Source: Trichomonas tenax (lineage: Eukaryota; Parabasalia; Trichomonadida; Trichomonadidae). Taken from it: a DNA stretch of 40,314 nucleotides. Shown here one piece after another: positions 20,010 to 29,040 of this stretch. Numbering within the stretch: position 1 is the first letter of the stretch; each line of letters begins with the position of its first letter. Below the pieces are notes generated by a model. The model searched no databases. It saw only the letters and a list, made by a program, of their open reading frames with translations, and was not told the origin of the DNA. The translations under genes and the position numbers were made by a program. The DNA is taken from contig JALKBU010000436.1 in assembly GCA_023091735.1 (NCBI GenBank), positions 1 to 40,314 on the forward strand, written 5' to 3'.

Positions 20010-20612
20010 ATGAATAAGTATCAATCGCCCAATATTAATAGTTCAGAGATTAATATCTATTATGAACATGTGTTTTCAAAACCTAAATATAATGATGAAA
20101 ACAAATACATATATGATTTCCCAAAATATTGGTTAGATAATCATGGTAGGAAATCTATAGAAATTGGAAATGTTAAAGTAATTCCAGCAGCAAGAAATTT
20201 AGGATTTACTAATTTTAAAATTACAGATGGTAAAAATACATTCTATCCACAATTAGAAATTAATTTAGATAATAGAGATACAATGAACGATTTCAATTTC
20301 GAATTAGAGAAATATATAAAAGAGAAATTAATTGAAAATTTACCTGAAATAACATATAATGAATTTTCTATTAAATATAATTATGCCCAGAATTCTTTAG
20401 ATTTTGATATTGCATCTAATAATCCTAATTTGTGTTTTAAATTTGATGAAGTTAAAGATTACACAACTATCGAAATCGTTAACGAAATTATTAACAATGG
20501 TCCTATTGTTGAAGAAATTAAAGAACAAATTGCTGATAAAGTTAGAGAAATGGATGATGATGGTACACTACTAAAATATTATCAGATCATTTTACAACTA
20601 AAAGTTATGTAG
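20010..20612 (+). CDS. Maverick protein of unknown function, frameshifted 3' end
   Basis: A 200-residue open frame next to the packaging ATPase, facing away from it across 17 bp. It has mixed strands and helices (YIYDFPKYWLDNHGRKSIEI, VIPAARNLGFTNF), no signal peptide and no membrane segment. In Mavericks the gene next to the ATPase is often structural, so a minor capsid or attachment role is possible, but I recognise no family. Near 20580 a second frame takes over with a better-looking end (SDHFTTKSYVDDEIIENF, stop at 20636-20638), so the last dozen residues of the called frame are probably a frameshift artefact. AT-rich codon use differs from the host genes. Confidence 0.6.
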   Translation: MNKYQSPNINSSEINIYYEHVFSKPKYNDENKYIYDFPKYWLDNHGRKSIEIGNVKVIPAARNLGFTNFKITDGKNTFYPQLEINLDNRDTMNDFNFELEKYIKEKLIENLPEITYNEFSIKYNYAQNSLDFDIASNNPNLCFKFDEVKDYTTIEIVNEIINNGPIVEEIKEQIADKVREMDDDGTLLKYYQIILQLKVM

Positions 20613-20744
20613 ATGATGAAATAATTGAAAACTTCTAGTACCATCATTAATTTGTACCAGGGATTTAAGATTTTCAAAATATTGCGCTACGTTACCCTGT
20701 AAAGTGTTGTTGTTATCTAGCCTTGTATTAAATGCCGAGTTCAT
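20598..20744 (-). pseudogene. Truncated start of a Maverick gene
   Basis: A 48-codon frame beginning MNSAFNTRLDNNNTLQGN, with a good helical continuation (QYFENLKSLVQIND) and then sequence that overlaps the end of the plus-strand neighbour. It looks like the first 35 or so residues of a longer Maverick gene cut at a deletion joint near 20640. It has no recognised domain. Confidence 0.4.
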
Positions 20745-20805
20745 TTTATATAAAAATAAAAAACATAAATAATGGTATTAATTTCGAATTTTATTTAAAA
20801 TTAAA

Positions 20806-21075
20806 ATGGCTTGGGAATTTTGGAAAAAACTAAAAGATGTTGCTAAGAAAATTGGTCTTGGGATTAAATCTGGATTTAACTGGTTAATAAATAATGTTGT
20901 TAAACCTGTAGCTAGTTCATTCGGTGCTCAATTCGGTGATAAAATTAAGAAAACATTACCAAAAGTTGGATTTGAATTTGGTGTGAATAATAATGGCAAT
21001 AGAAAACCTGTGATTAATACTGATGATATTGTTCGGGATGTTGGATCATGGGTTACTCCTAAACTAAAACCTTAA
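20806..21075 (+). CDS. Small amphipathic Maverick protein, possible membrane-active
   Basis: An 89-residue protein, complete and open. Residues 1-35 (MAWEFWKKLKDVAKKIGLGI, then KSGFNWLINNVVKPV) form a Trp/Lys/Ile-rich amphipathic helix with a Gly hinge. The rest is basic and hydrophilic (QFGDKIKKTLPKVGF, then an Asn-rich patch). Polinton and adenovirus-like particles carry small cement proteins with N-terminal amphipathic membrane-active helices (pVI type), and the layout fits that. This is inference from composition. It is convergent with the next gene, 85 bp apart. Confidence 0.55.
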   Translation: MAWEFWKKLKDVAKKIGLGIKSGFNWLINNVVKPVASSFGAQFGDKIKKTLPKVGFEFGVNNNGNRKPVINTDDIVRDVGSWVTPKLKP

Positions 21076-21160
21076 AAATTATACCAAAATAAATTTTTAT
21101 TTTTATTAAATGGGATTAATAATTTTGCTATTTATTATAGTTGTATATTTCAGGAATAAA

Positions 21161-21469
21161 TCAAGCGTGTAACACCAAATCACATTCGTTAAGTTTCAAT
21201 ATTATATTATTTAAGATAGTTATAACTTTATTTTTCTTAGCTCGTTTTAGTTCAGAAATATTTTCATGATCACATCTGGTAATTTTCAAAAGATTTTTAT
21301 AAATCATATATAATTTATATTTGACATTTTCTTCATCATCTACTTTAGGATTTCCACCAATGAAAATTTGGTTAAATTGTTCTTGGGATAAGTTAAGAAT
21401 CTCTTGTTCTGCCAACATTTTAGAAAATGTTGGAATGCAATCATTTGAATGGTTGTCTGTGTATGTCAT
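21161..21469 (-). CDS. Small helical Maverick protein, unrecognised
   Basis: A 102-residue, mostly helical protein (FSKMLAEQEILNLSQEQFNQ, then KLYMIYKNLLKITRCDHENI and a final leucine-rich helix). No motif is recognised. It is complete, lies between the small amphipathic gene and the right end of the element and reads inward from that end. Codon use is as AT-rich as in the other Maverick genes. Confidence 0.5.
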   Translation of the reverse strand: MTYTDNHSNDCIPTFSKMLAEQEILNLSQEQFNQIFIGGNPKVDDEENVKYKLYMIYKNLLKITRCDHENISELKRAKKNKVITILNNIILKLNECDLVLHA

Positions 21470-21480
21470 AATTATTTATT

Positions 21481-21638
21481 AGCAAAAAAATATATATTTT
21501 TTTTCATAACATATAAAAAATATTTTTTATTTGGACTAATGAATTTTTTATTATGCTACGAACAATTGTTCACTCTATCAAATTTCTAGAAAACCATTAA
21601 TAAATCCCTACCATAAGAATTTTAATTATTAATTAAAC
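21481..21638 (-). repeat. Internal inverted repeat of the Maverick, right arm
   Basis: Complement of 18602-18757, ending ATTATTAATTAAAC. It lies just upstream of the small minus-strand gene, so it may also carry that gene's promoter. Confidence 0.75.
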
Positions 21639-21645
21639 GGCAACG

Positions 21646-21874
21646 TTTTTCCTTCTACGGTGTAGTCCCGCGACATTCATAACTTTTTATCTGATCAATA
21701 TTTTTTCGATTTGAAAGTACTTTCATGTACATATTGATAGTTGTCTATCCAGTGGTATAAGTAGCACAGTCTATATATCTATCAAATCATTGATTGCATT
21801 ACAAATCGTCCAAAAATATACGATTTCCAGCATAAATGTATGCGCTACTATGCAGCATATGATATTTTCATGTG
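21646..21874 (+). repeat. Extra partial copy of the terminal repeat, opposite orientation
   Basis: Begins TTTTTCCTTCTACGGTGTAG and follows left-repeat positions about 18193-18422 in the same direction with a few changes. With the adjoining right terminal repeat it forms a foldback: arms of about 230 bp (21646-21874 against about 21945-22180) with a spacer of about 70 bp. Confidence 0.8.
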
Positions 21875-22289
21875 TATAATCGCCCTCAAATCAATTAATG
21901 AATTAGTTGCATTTTTAATTTTAAGCGTATAAGAGGCATTTGAATCAATAATACACATAAAAATATCATACGCTGCATAGTAGCGCATACATTTATGCTG
22001 GAAATCGTATATTTTTGGACAATTTGAAATGCAAACAATGATTTGATAGATATATAGACTGTGCTACTTATACCACTGGATAGACAACTATCAATAAGTT
22101 CATGAAAGTACTTTCAAATCGAAAAAATATTGATCAGATAAAAAGTTATGAATGTCGCGGGACTACACCGCAGAAGGAAAATTTTTCCCATATTAGGGAA
22201 ATTATAGTTTTGGATATTCTCAGAGTGTGATTTAACATGGATGGACAAAATTTTGGACTCCCATGTTAAATCACACTCTGTATACTACT
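21875..22289 (-). repeat. Maverick right terminal inverted repeat, 415 bp
   Basis: Complement of 18086-18500. The tip hairpin is at 22221-22280 and differs from the left one at a base in one arm (CATGGATGGAC against CATGGGTGGAC on the same strand). It ends 75 bp from the stop codon of the BspA-like gene. Confidence 0.85.
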
Positions 22290-22363
22290 AATTATAAAAC
22301 TATTTATATTGCATATAAATTAACGCTATGTTTTGAAATTTTCAAGAAAACAAACAAAACTAT

Positions 22364-24391
22364 TTATTTACACCTCTCTATAACGATGACGGGGTGAGAC
22401 CCGAATACGTCACACATGTAGTCCTCCGTCACGTAAACTTTGACTGATTTAGGGATATCTCCGGTCTCTAAGTTCTTTGTGCCTCTGTGATATACCTTCT
22501 CTAGAACAGTGCAGCCCCTGAACACCGTTGGGCCGATAAAAGTGATCTTTTTAGGGAGATGAACAACTTTAAGTGATGTGCATTGATCAAAGATCGCTGA
22601 ATTGAGTGCTGTCGCAGAGCTTCGCGTCATATTGACTTCTGTGAGATTCTTGCAGTGCGCAAAGCAAAATGTTCCTATATTATGGAAAAACTCAATTTTC
22701 TCGAGACCTGTGTGTGCAAATGCTTTGGGTCCCGTTCCAATCGTTTGATAGCTCATCGTAAAATTTCCTAAGTTGTGACAATACTCGAAAGCTGATTCAT
22801 CAATATAATGAATTGCAATTTGTGAGAAATTGACTTGTGTTATTGATGAACAGTTGTAGAAAACGAATGGGCCAATGATTCTAAGCCTTCTTGAGCCAAA
22901 AACACACTCAAGATTTGAACAATTTCTAAAACATGAGAATTTGAGTGTGTGGAGATGTTTTGGAACTCTCACTGAAGTGAGATTATCACAGTTTTCAAAC
23001 ATATGTGGCATTAGTACAACAATATTCGTTGTGTTTAAAAACATAAGTTCTAATTTGCTACAATTCATGAATGCGCCGTCCCCTATAAAAGAAATAGAAA
23101 GAGGAAGCGATATATTACTAATTAATGTACTAGAAAATGCATAAGCACCAATTCTTATTGTATAATTGGAAACTAATATATTTTGGATATGTTGATGCTC
23201 AAAGAAGAGTTTTTCTGGCAGTTCTACTATTGAAGAATTCACCATGTCAAGTGATGTAATGATTGAGTTGACAAAACTTGACGAATTTAATTGACTTAAA
23301 TTTCTAAGTGGTCCAAGATCGACAATTTTAGTGTTGTACAGTGGGAAAGCTCCAATACATGATAATGTTGGAGAAACTTTGAGATCAACTAAATTCGTGC
23401 AATTATAGAAAACTCCTTCAGAAAGAGCTTCAACAACACTATTTGACATATCAACTTTGACTAAGCGTTGGCACTGTGAGAAGCAATATTCTCCAACACT
23501 ATAACAAATATTTGGAATAATTATTTCTGTGATACTTGTGTTAGAAAATGACTTTGCACCAATCCAATAACAAACCTTTGGCAAAATGACTGATTCTAAA
23601 TTAACACAATCCGCATAAAGTCCATCACTCACGCATTTAATTGGCAAATTTTCAAGGTTTGCCCTTTTTATGTTCAAACATGCAGAGAAAACGTATTTAT
23701 GCATTAAGGTGAGTGTTCCTGGTATCTTTACATCAATAACAGACGTTCTTGCGAAAGCGTAACTTTTGATCCAAAATAAATTTGGTGGAAGTATTACATT
23801 TGCTAACTTCGTGCAGTTTTCAAATAGAGATGTAGAGATTATTTTAAGTGATGAATTAGAAAGATCAACACTTGTTATTTCAGGGTTATTCGAAAATGAA
23901 TAGTCATCTAAGAGTGTGTAATTTGCATTTATTAGAGATTTTATATATGTATATTGAAATGCCATTCTTCCAATCATCTTTATAGAGTATGGTAGCGAAA
24001 ATTCTTTGAGTTTTGAACAATTTCGAAAAGCACGAACGTCAATTATACTTATATTGGTAGATTTAGCGTCAATAGTGGTCAAAGAAGTAATATTTTCGAA
24101 TGCCGATTTACCAATCCAACACAAAGTTGTTGGTAATGTTATTTTTGTGATTGATGTGTTCGCAAATGCGCGCTCGCATATCATCTTGAAGATAAATGTT
24201 CGATTTCCGTATCTAATGGCCTCAGGAAGATACAAATGTCCTTTGAATGTTAAATTAATCGCGTTGGTCGGGTTAAATCGTGAACCAAAGTATCCATAAC
24301 CTTCCCTGTCCAGGCCAAATTTGATGTTGACTCCTTCATATGTCAAATTTCGCGCATAAACATTTAAAAAAACAAAGAAAAGCAAAAACAT
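22364..24391 (-). CDS. BspA-like leucine-rich-repeat surface/secreted protein
   Basis: A 675-residue protein with a short signal peptide (MFLLFFVFLNVYA) and then leucine-rich repeats of the BspA/LRR_5 type to the end, with a period of about 23 residues: units such as LTTIDAKSTNISIIDVRAF, CSKLKEFSLPYSIKMIG and CTSLKVVHLPKKITFIGPTV show the pattern C..L..V.LP..I..IG..AF. This family is greatly expanded in trichomonads and is linked to the cell surface and adhesion. Many NxS/T sites (NCS, NLT, NTS) suggest N-glycosylation. There is no C-terminal membrane segment or tail (the end reads HPVIVIERCK), so it is probably secreted or held by partners. The upstream TCACG is a poor Inr. Confidence 0.92.
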   Translation of the reverse strand: MFLLFFVFLNVYARNLTYEGVNIKFGLDREGYGYFGSRFNPTNAINLTFKGHLYLPEAIRYGNRTFIFKMICERAFANTSITKITLPTTLCWIGKSAFENITSLTTIDAKSTNISIIDVRAFRNCSKLKEFSLPYSIKMIGRMAFQYTYIKSLINANYTLLDDYSFSNNPEITSVDLSNSSLKIISTSLFENCTKLANVILPPNLFWIKSYAFARTSVIDVKIPGTLTLMHKYVFSACLNIKRANLENLPIKCVSDGLYADCVNLESVILPKVCYWIGAKSFSNTSITEIIIPNICYSVGEYCFSQCQRLVKVDMSNSVVEALSEGVFYNCTNLVDLKVSPTLSCIGAFPLYNTKIVDLGPLRNLSQLNSSSFVNSIITSLDMVNSSIVELPEKLFFEHQHIQNILVSNYTIRIGAYAFSSTLISNISLPLSISFIGDGAFMNCSKLELMFLNTTNIVVLMPHMFENCDNLTSVRVPKHLHTLKFSCFRNCSNLECVFGSRRLRIIGPFVFYNCSSITQVNFSQIAIHYIDESAFEYCHNLGNFTMSYQTIGTGPKAFAHTGLEKIEFFHNIGTFCFAHCKNLTEVNMTRSSATALNSAIFDQCTSLKVVHLPKKITFIGPTVFRGCTVLEKVYHRGTKNLETGDIPKSVKVYVTEDYMCDVFGSHPVIVIERCK

Positions 24392-26649
24392 TTTGATTTT
24401 TTCGTGAAATCTTGTTTCCGACTAATTTTGATATTTTTAGTATCTACACATCACAAGTTGGCGATTTATTATAAAATTTACTTTGGTCTTCAAATTTAAC
24501 ATTCTTATTAAAAGGTATGGAAACTTCGAAGCGCCCTAGCAATTTGTTTCAAACTCATAGTATGTACTATATAGGTCCTAGAGACGCTATAGATTGAAGC
24601 ACTAAGGATATAAACAGTTGTGAGCTGAGATCAAAATTTTTCAATATTATTTTCGATTTTTTTTAAAAAAAAATTTAAAATATTAAAAGATGAGCACAAA
24701 AAACCTAATATAGGGGGAAGCTAATAATATACATAGTACAATATTAGAAGCCCTATAAATGTATAAGGTTGGATTGAGTCTAGGATATTTACATGCTCCT
24801 AGCTGCCGCTGTCAAAAAAAAAAAAAAAAAAAAAAAATGAAGTAGAGATAATGCGATCTTATAGTTTATTTTTTAAGGCTCTCTTTACATGTCAATTGGC
24901 TTAATTGGATAATGGTATGGATTGGAAAAGTGATATTTTTGCTTTATCTTCGGGCAATACAAATATGCAAAAAATCTGGGCCTCCAGCTAACGAAATCAC
25001 CAAATTAATTTCAAAGAATAACTCATATATCCATCTCACTTTTCTTTTCTTCTTTTTCCTTTTTCTCTCCTCCTCTCTTTTTCTCTTCTCCTCTTTCTCT
25101 TTTATTTCAAATTTTGTATTGTTGCTCTTTTTTAAATTTTTCGAATAATTCATGAACTCCTGACGCTATCTCATAATTTCTACTGTTTGAAGTGGCGCTT
25201 CGTAATGTAATGAATGATTTTAACATAAATTATTACATTCAAGGCCTCTGTATTGATTTTGAATCATTTTCTTGGTTTGGATGCAAAATTATAGTCAAGG
25301 AAGCTGTTGAAAATCTTGAAGTAACTCAACATTTCCATTTTTGTGTGATTTTGCTGAATTTAAACTGTAGTATCCTGATTTCAATCCATTTTATCCTGCT
25401 TTCAACTTAGTCGAATAAATTGCATTGAAATGTATTTCTCTCTAGTCATTATTTTTGAAATTTTCTAATATGTTAAGAACAATGTATAGTGTTCTGCACA
25501 AACATTTATCATGAATGATACTTTTAAACTGAAAATAATATCATTCTATTTTAGGCATGAAACTAGTGTTGCTTGGAATGTCACTTTTGTTGCTCAAGTT
25601 GTCACTTTCCGATATGGAATTGAGAGGAAAGGAACGATTATTTACGATTAATCCATTTATTTTCATACTTTAATTTGATCAAATTATTATTCTCAAATAA
25701 ATTTACAATTGCTTGCATCACATACATTAACAACGAGATAAAATACATTTCAAATAGTCAGATGATGGTTTAGCATATCATTCGTAGAAAGCATGATCGC
25801 ATCTCATTATTCAACTGTTTTTATCCTTAATAATTACTCATATATACTCAATTTGGTTAGGAAAATATACAATTACTCTAGCTGCCGAAAAGCTAGGGAA
25901 ATTCTTGAGATGTCAAAATCGGATTTTTAATATATATATATTTGATTGAAGTAATGGAACTGATATGTCAATGTATGAGGTTCTGCACTAAAATCAAGGC
26001 GTTTTAATCACTTTGAAATTAATATATTAATATGGAGATTTACAAATAAAAGATGGGTTTTAATTTCTGCACCACTATTCTAAAGAATAGTTTGGCAAGT
26101 GTTATATCTTATGTAATATGTAGTAGTCATCTATGTATTCTAGAAAAAAAACTTTTGCTGCATCAGCATTTGTCCGTTTATTTAAGGTTAGTAATTTCTT
26201 TACCTTTTCTTATCATTGATTTAGAGTGATGCTGATTAATGATTTTATTATAATTTTACAATGTAAACCATATTGCATTAGAAAAATGTCTATCTTCCAT
26301 TATTAATTTTTGGATCTAAATATCAACTCAAATCAAACCTTACGAATCAAAATTCTTGCATAAATCAACACGGGTTATGTAAATCATATAGTTTATAATC
26401 GATTTTCTTCTACAATATATTTTTTTTGATCTCGTGAAAATATTGTCGAAGATTTCACTTAATTTTCAGCATATTTTCCACTAATTTCATGAATTCTACA
26501 TTGCAATCGCCTCTGTAATAGTAATCAATGAAATTAGCATCATTCGAATTCATCAAAGAAATTGATTTTTCGAGTTCCACAAAATCAGGTTGATGAATTC
26601 ATTGATTTGTTTCATCAACGAGTTCATCTTTTCGAATAGAAAGAAGAAT
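24392..26649. other. 2.2-kb gene-poor intergenic with simple-sequence runs
   Basis: I see no supported gene. It contains a 24-nt poly(A) run at 24814-24837, a TTTACATGTCA word at 24884-24894 and a pure pyrimidine run. The frame at 25192-25410 opens only with GTG and is low-complexity. Near 26480-26620 there are repeated AATTTCATGAATTC / GAATTCATCAA words that look like a small decayed foldback. Confidence 0.5.
25039..25103 (+). repeat. 65-nt uninterrupted pyrimidine tract
   Basis: Every base from 25039 to 25103 is C or T (mostly TTTCTTTTC, CTCTCCTCCTCTC types). It is not a splice acceptor of any recognised gene. Confidence 0.85.
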
Positions 26650-27897
26650 TTATGTAAAATTGACTTCAGGCTTCAGTTTCCACATCTCACAACTAAGTTT
26701 GAAGTTATCATCACCCAATCGTACCAAATCTGGAGCAATATCTAATGAACATTGACGTGCTTTTTCATTTAAGTATTCTAAGTCTAAATCAGCATTCTGG
26801 AAATCCTCGTTATTGCACAAATCATAATAATTAACCTTGCTGGGGTCATCTTCAACTCTTTCAGCACTCTGTGCCAAGAATAGATTTGTTTGATTCTCAA
26901 TTTCTTCATGCAATCGTTTTGTATTTGAAACGAAGCCATTATCCTGAATCCAATGCAAAACAATGTACTCATAAAGATCTGAATAACAGAACTGTGCTCC
27001 ATTGTATTTTGAAATGAAATTCGCAATGTAGTTGTTGATTGTGACTTTATCAATTTTATTTTCTTTCGGAGTTGTATTGATGCTTTTAATTGTTGTTGCA
27101 AGCTGCCTGGAGTATGGTATATCAACTGTGTGACGATAAGGAGCGATTGATTGCTCCTTTGTTTCTAAATTCAACCAAATTTGTGGTGGGTGAATGCAAA
27201 CCATTCCATTGCTAATGTAAAATATATTGCATGTATCAATTATCTTGATGGGGTCATCTATTATATCACATAGTTTGACTTCATCGAAATTGAAAAAGAA
27301 TTTTAGTGTTGAAAAGAGTTTGATGAATTTTTTCATCTTCAAAGCAGATTTCCCGGCGTATGCAAATAGGTGTACAAGTAAAATTTCAGGTGAAGGCTCT
27401 TTAATAAACGCAAGAAGATTCAATTTGTCGTATTTAGGGCGTTCTAAGATCTCTGATGGACTTGTGATGTTATATTTGTGAAAGAGTGTTCTGAATTCGT
27501 CTGTTTTGATCTTCTCTCCCCATTCTGCGTCCGATAATTCCGAATTAATTGCTGAATGAATGAGAATCGTTTGTGTAATATCGAGGTCATAGTCATACTT
27601 GATCGCTATTTCACGACCATAGTAAAGAAATGAATCAATATCTGCTTTTTGTAAGTTCAAAAATGAATTTTCAGTAATATTAACATATTTTGATAAATAA
27701 GTGTCATTGCTGAGTCCTGCAAAGCCATCTTTTGTTGTATAATATGGTGGTGCTGCATCAGGACAAAATGGAAATGTTTTGATTTGCTCCAAAAGCTCTT
27801 CAAATTTCATGCTTCTGCCGTTACGAAGCAAAAAAGAGAAAATGAGCTCATCAAAAGGAAGCTTTTTTTGAAGTCGTTCAATTGGATATGAATTCAT
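26650..27897 (-). CDS. Conserved-looking 415-residue protein, unrecognised
   Basis: A complete, intronless gene for a soluble helical protein without signal peptide or membrane segments. Residues 12-45 (LPFDELIFSFLLRNGRSMKF then EELLEQIKTFPFC) and 295-345 (INNYIANFISKYNGAQFCYS then DLYEYIVLHWIQDNGFV) have the look of winged-helix or HTH-like units, suggesting binding to nucleic acid or complex assembly, but no family is recognised. Base composition and codon use agree with host genes. An Inr TCATT lies only 7-11 nt upstream of the ATG. Confidence 0.75.
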   Translation of the reverse strand: MNSYPIERLQKKLPFDELIFSFLLRNGRSMKFEELLEQIKTFPFCPDAAPPYYTTKDGFAGLSNDTYLSKYVNITENSFLNLQKADIDSFLYYGREIAIKYDYDLDITQTILIHSAINSELSDAEWGEKIKTDEFRTLFHKYNITSPSEILERPKYDKLNLLAFIKEPSPEILLVHLFAYAGKSALKMKKFIKLFSTLKFFFNFDEVKLCDIIDDPIKIIDTCNIFYISNGMVCIHPPQIWLNLETKEQSIAPYRHTVDIPYSRQLATTIKSINTTPKENKIDKVTINNYIANFISKYNGAQFCYSDLYEYIVLHWIQDNGFVSNTKRLHEEIENQTNLFLAQSAERVEDDPSKVNYYDLCNNEDFQNADLDLEYLNEKARQCSLDIAPDLVRLGDDNFKLSCEMWKLKPEVNFT

Positions 27898-27903
27898 TAT
27901 AAA

Positions 27904-27908
27904 AATGA
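27904..27908 (-). promoter_or_regulatory. Inr (TCATT) of the 415-residue gene
   Basis: On the minus strand GTTCATTTTTATA precedes the ATG; TCATT fits TCAYW at the distance usual for trichomonads. Confidence 0.6.
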
Positions 27909-29020
27909 ACTCACGAAAATTAAAATTTGTTCATAAAATAAGCACAGATAATACAGTCTGATAATTAGTTCTCTACCACAATTTGTCATGTAAACGATTA
28001 ACATGACAAAAACTTAGAATTTCTTCGTTTTGGAATATATTATATCATATAAGAATAAGTCAAATCACAGTTTGCTAGGATAAAAAATTGGGATTGACAT
28101 TTGCATCATTTGTCACTTTTAAATGACACAAATTACACTTATTTCTAGTAACTAAAATATTTTAATGTAATGACAGTTATAGCTACACATAACCAATCAA
28201 AATTTATATACGCACTTGAAAGAATAAAGAAACATAATCAGTCATATAATTTAATTCTATAAATCTAGAAACACAATATTTTAGATTGTAATTTACACCA
28301 AAATGATGCACATATATGTGCAACAAAGAATAATGCTCATAAAATCATCAATATAGATTTGTTCACATCAATTCAATTCAGATTTAGATAAATATTGTTA
28401 TTTAGAGTTATTTATCAAAGATTTATTAAATGCATGTATATTAATATTCTGTGCCATATTTAACAATTGATATACCTATTAAACATAAACTATTAATGTC
28501 AAAATCTTGAAAACGCATTATAATTCATTAAATAATCATATGCACCTGACAAACAACACATAGAAATTATAATTGTAAACTTGACAATCGTTTAACACAG
28601 AGTTTATCATTAGATGCATATTGCACATTAGTACAAACTTGGTATTTATTTGATAATCACACTAAAGAACTGATATATATGGTATGACAAAACATATTAC
28701 AATGTGAACAATCTCCAATACAAAATATTCATGAATATAATATGGAATTCAAGTTTCTATTTTTTACAACACATGCTCATACTCACTTGTTTCATTCATC
28801 TTAGTATGCTCTATATGGTAGTAAATTTATATACATCGCTTATTAATTAATCAGAGAGAAATCAGCTCAACAAGATCTATCGTCTTTAATCGTAACAACT
28901 TTCATCCCTTTTGTGTCACTTTTCACAACATTTTTCCGCCTTTTTGACAAAATTACAACAAACTTTGACTTTCTATATAATGATATATGAAATAAATCTG
29001 AAACGAAAAATCAAAGAAAA
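27909..29020. other. Intergenic between divergent genes
   Basis: About 1.1 kb of AT-rich DNA between two genes reading apart. The word TGTCATGTAAA with a facing ACATGACA lies at about 27984-28009. No gene or clear element is seen otherwise. Confidence 0.5.
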
Positions 29021-29029
29021 TCATTCATT
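29021..29029 (+). promoter_or_regulatory. Tandem Inr (TCATTCATT) of the Cwc25-like gene
   Basis: Two overlapping TCATT words 12-20 nt upstream of the ATG at 29041 match the trichomonad initiator. Confidence 0.6.
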
Positions 29030-29040
29030 TTTTCAAAAAG

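Larger units (their letters stand above)
18086..22289. mobile_element. Internally deleted Maverick/Polinton, 4.2 kb
   Basis: The ends start AGTAGTATACAG and are 415-bp terminal inverted repeats (18086-18500 and 21875-22289) that match at nearly every base. The palindromic AATT on both sides may be a 4-bp duplicate, though chance cannot be excluded. Inside are Maverick-type genes: a packaging ATPase (broken), a 200-codon gene, a small amphipathic protein and two short genes. Full Mavericks are 15-20 kb and carry polymerase, integrase, protease and capsid genes, none of which is seen, so most of the interior is deleted. The end structure is scrambled: a second, internal inverted pair (18602-18757 / 21481-21638) and an extra copy of the terminal repeat at the right end. 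Confidence 0.85.

Noticed and set aside
24814..24837. Poly(A) run as the tail of a retroposed gene
   Set aside because: No reverse-transcriptase relic, gene copy or target-site duplicate could be found around it.
25192..25410. 72-codon plus-strand frame in the intergenic gap
   Set aside because: GTG-started, no motif, no Inr; not distinguishable from chance.
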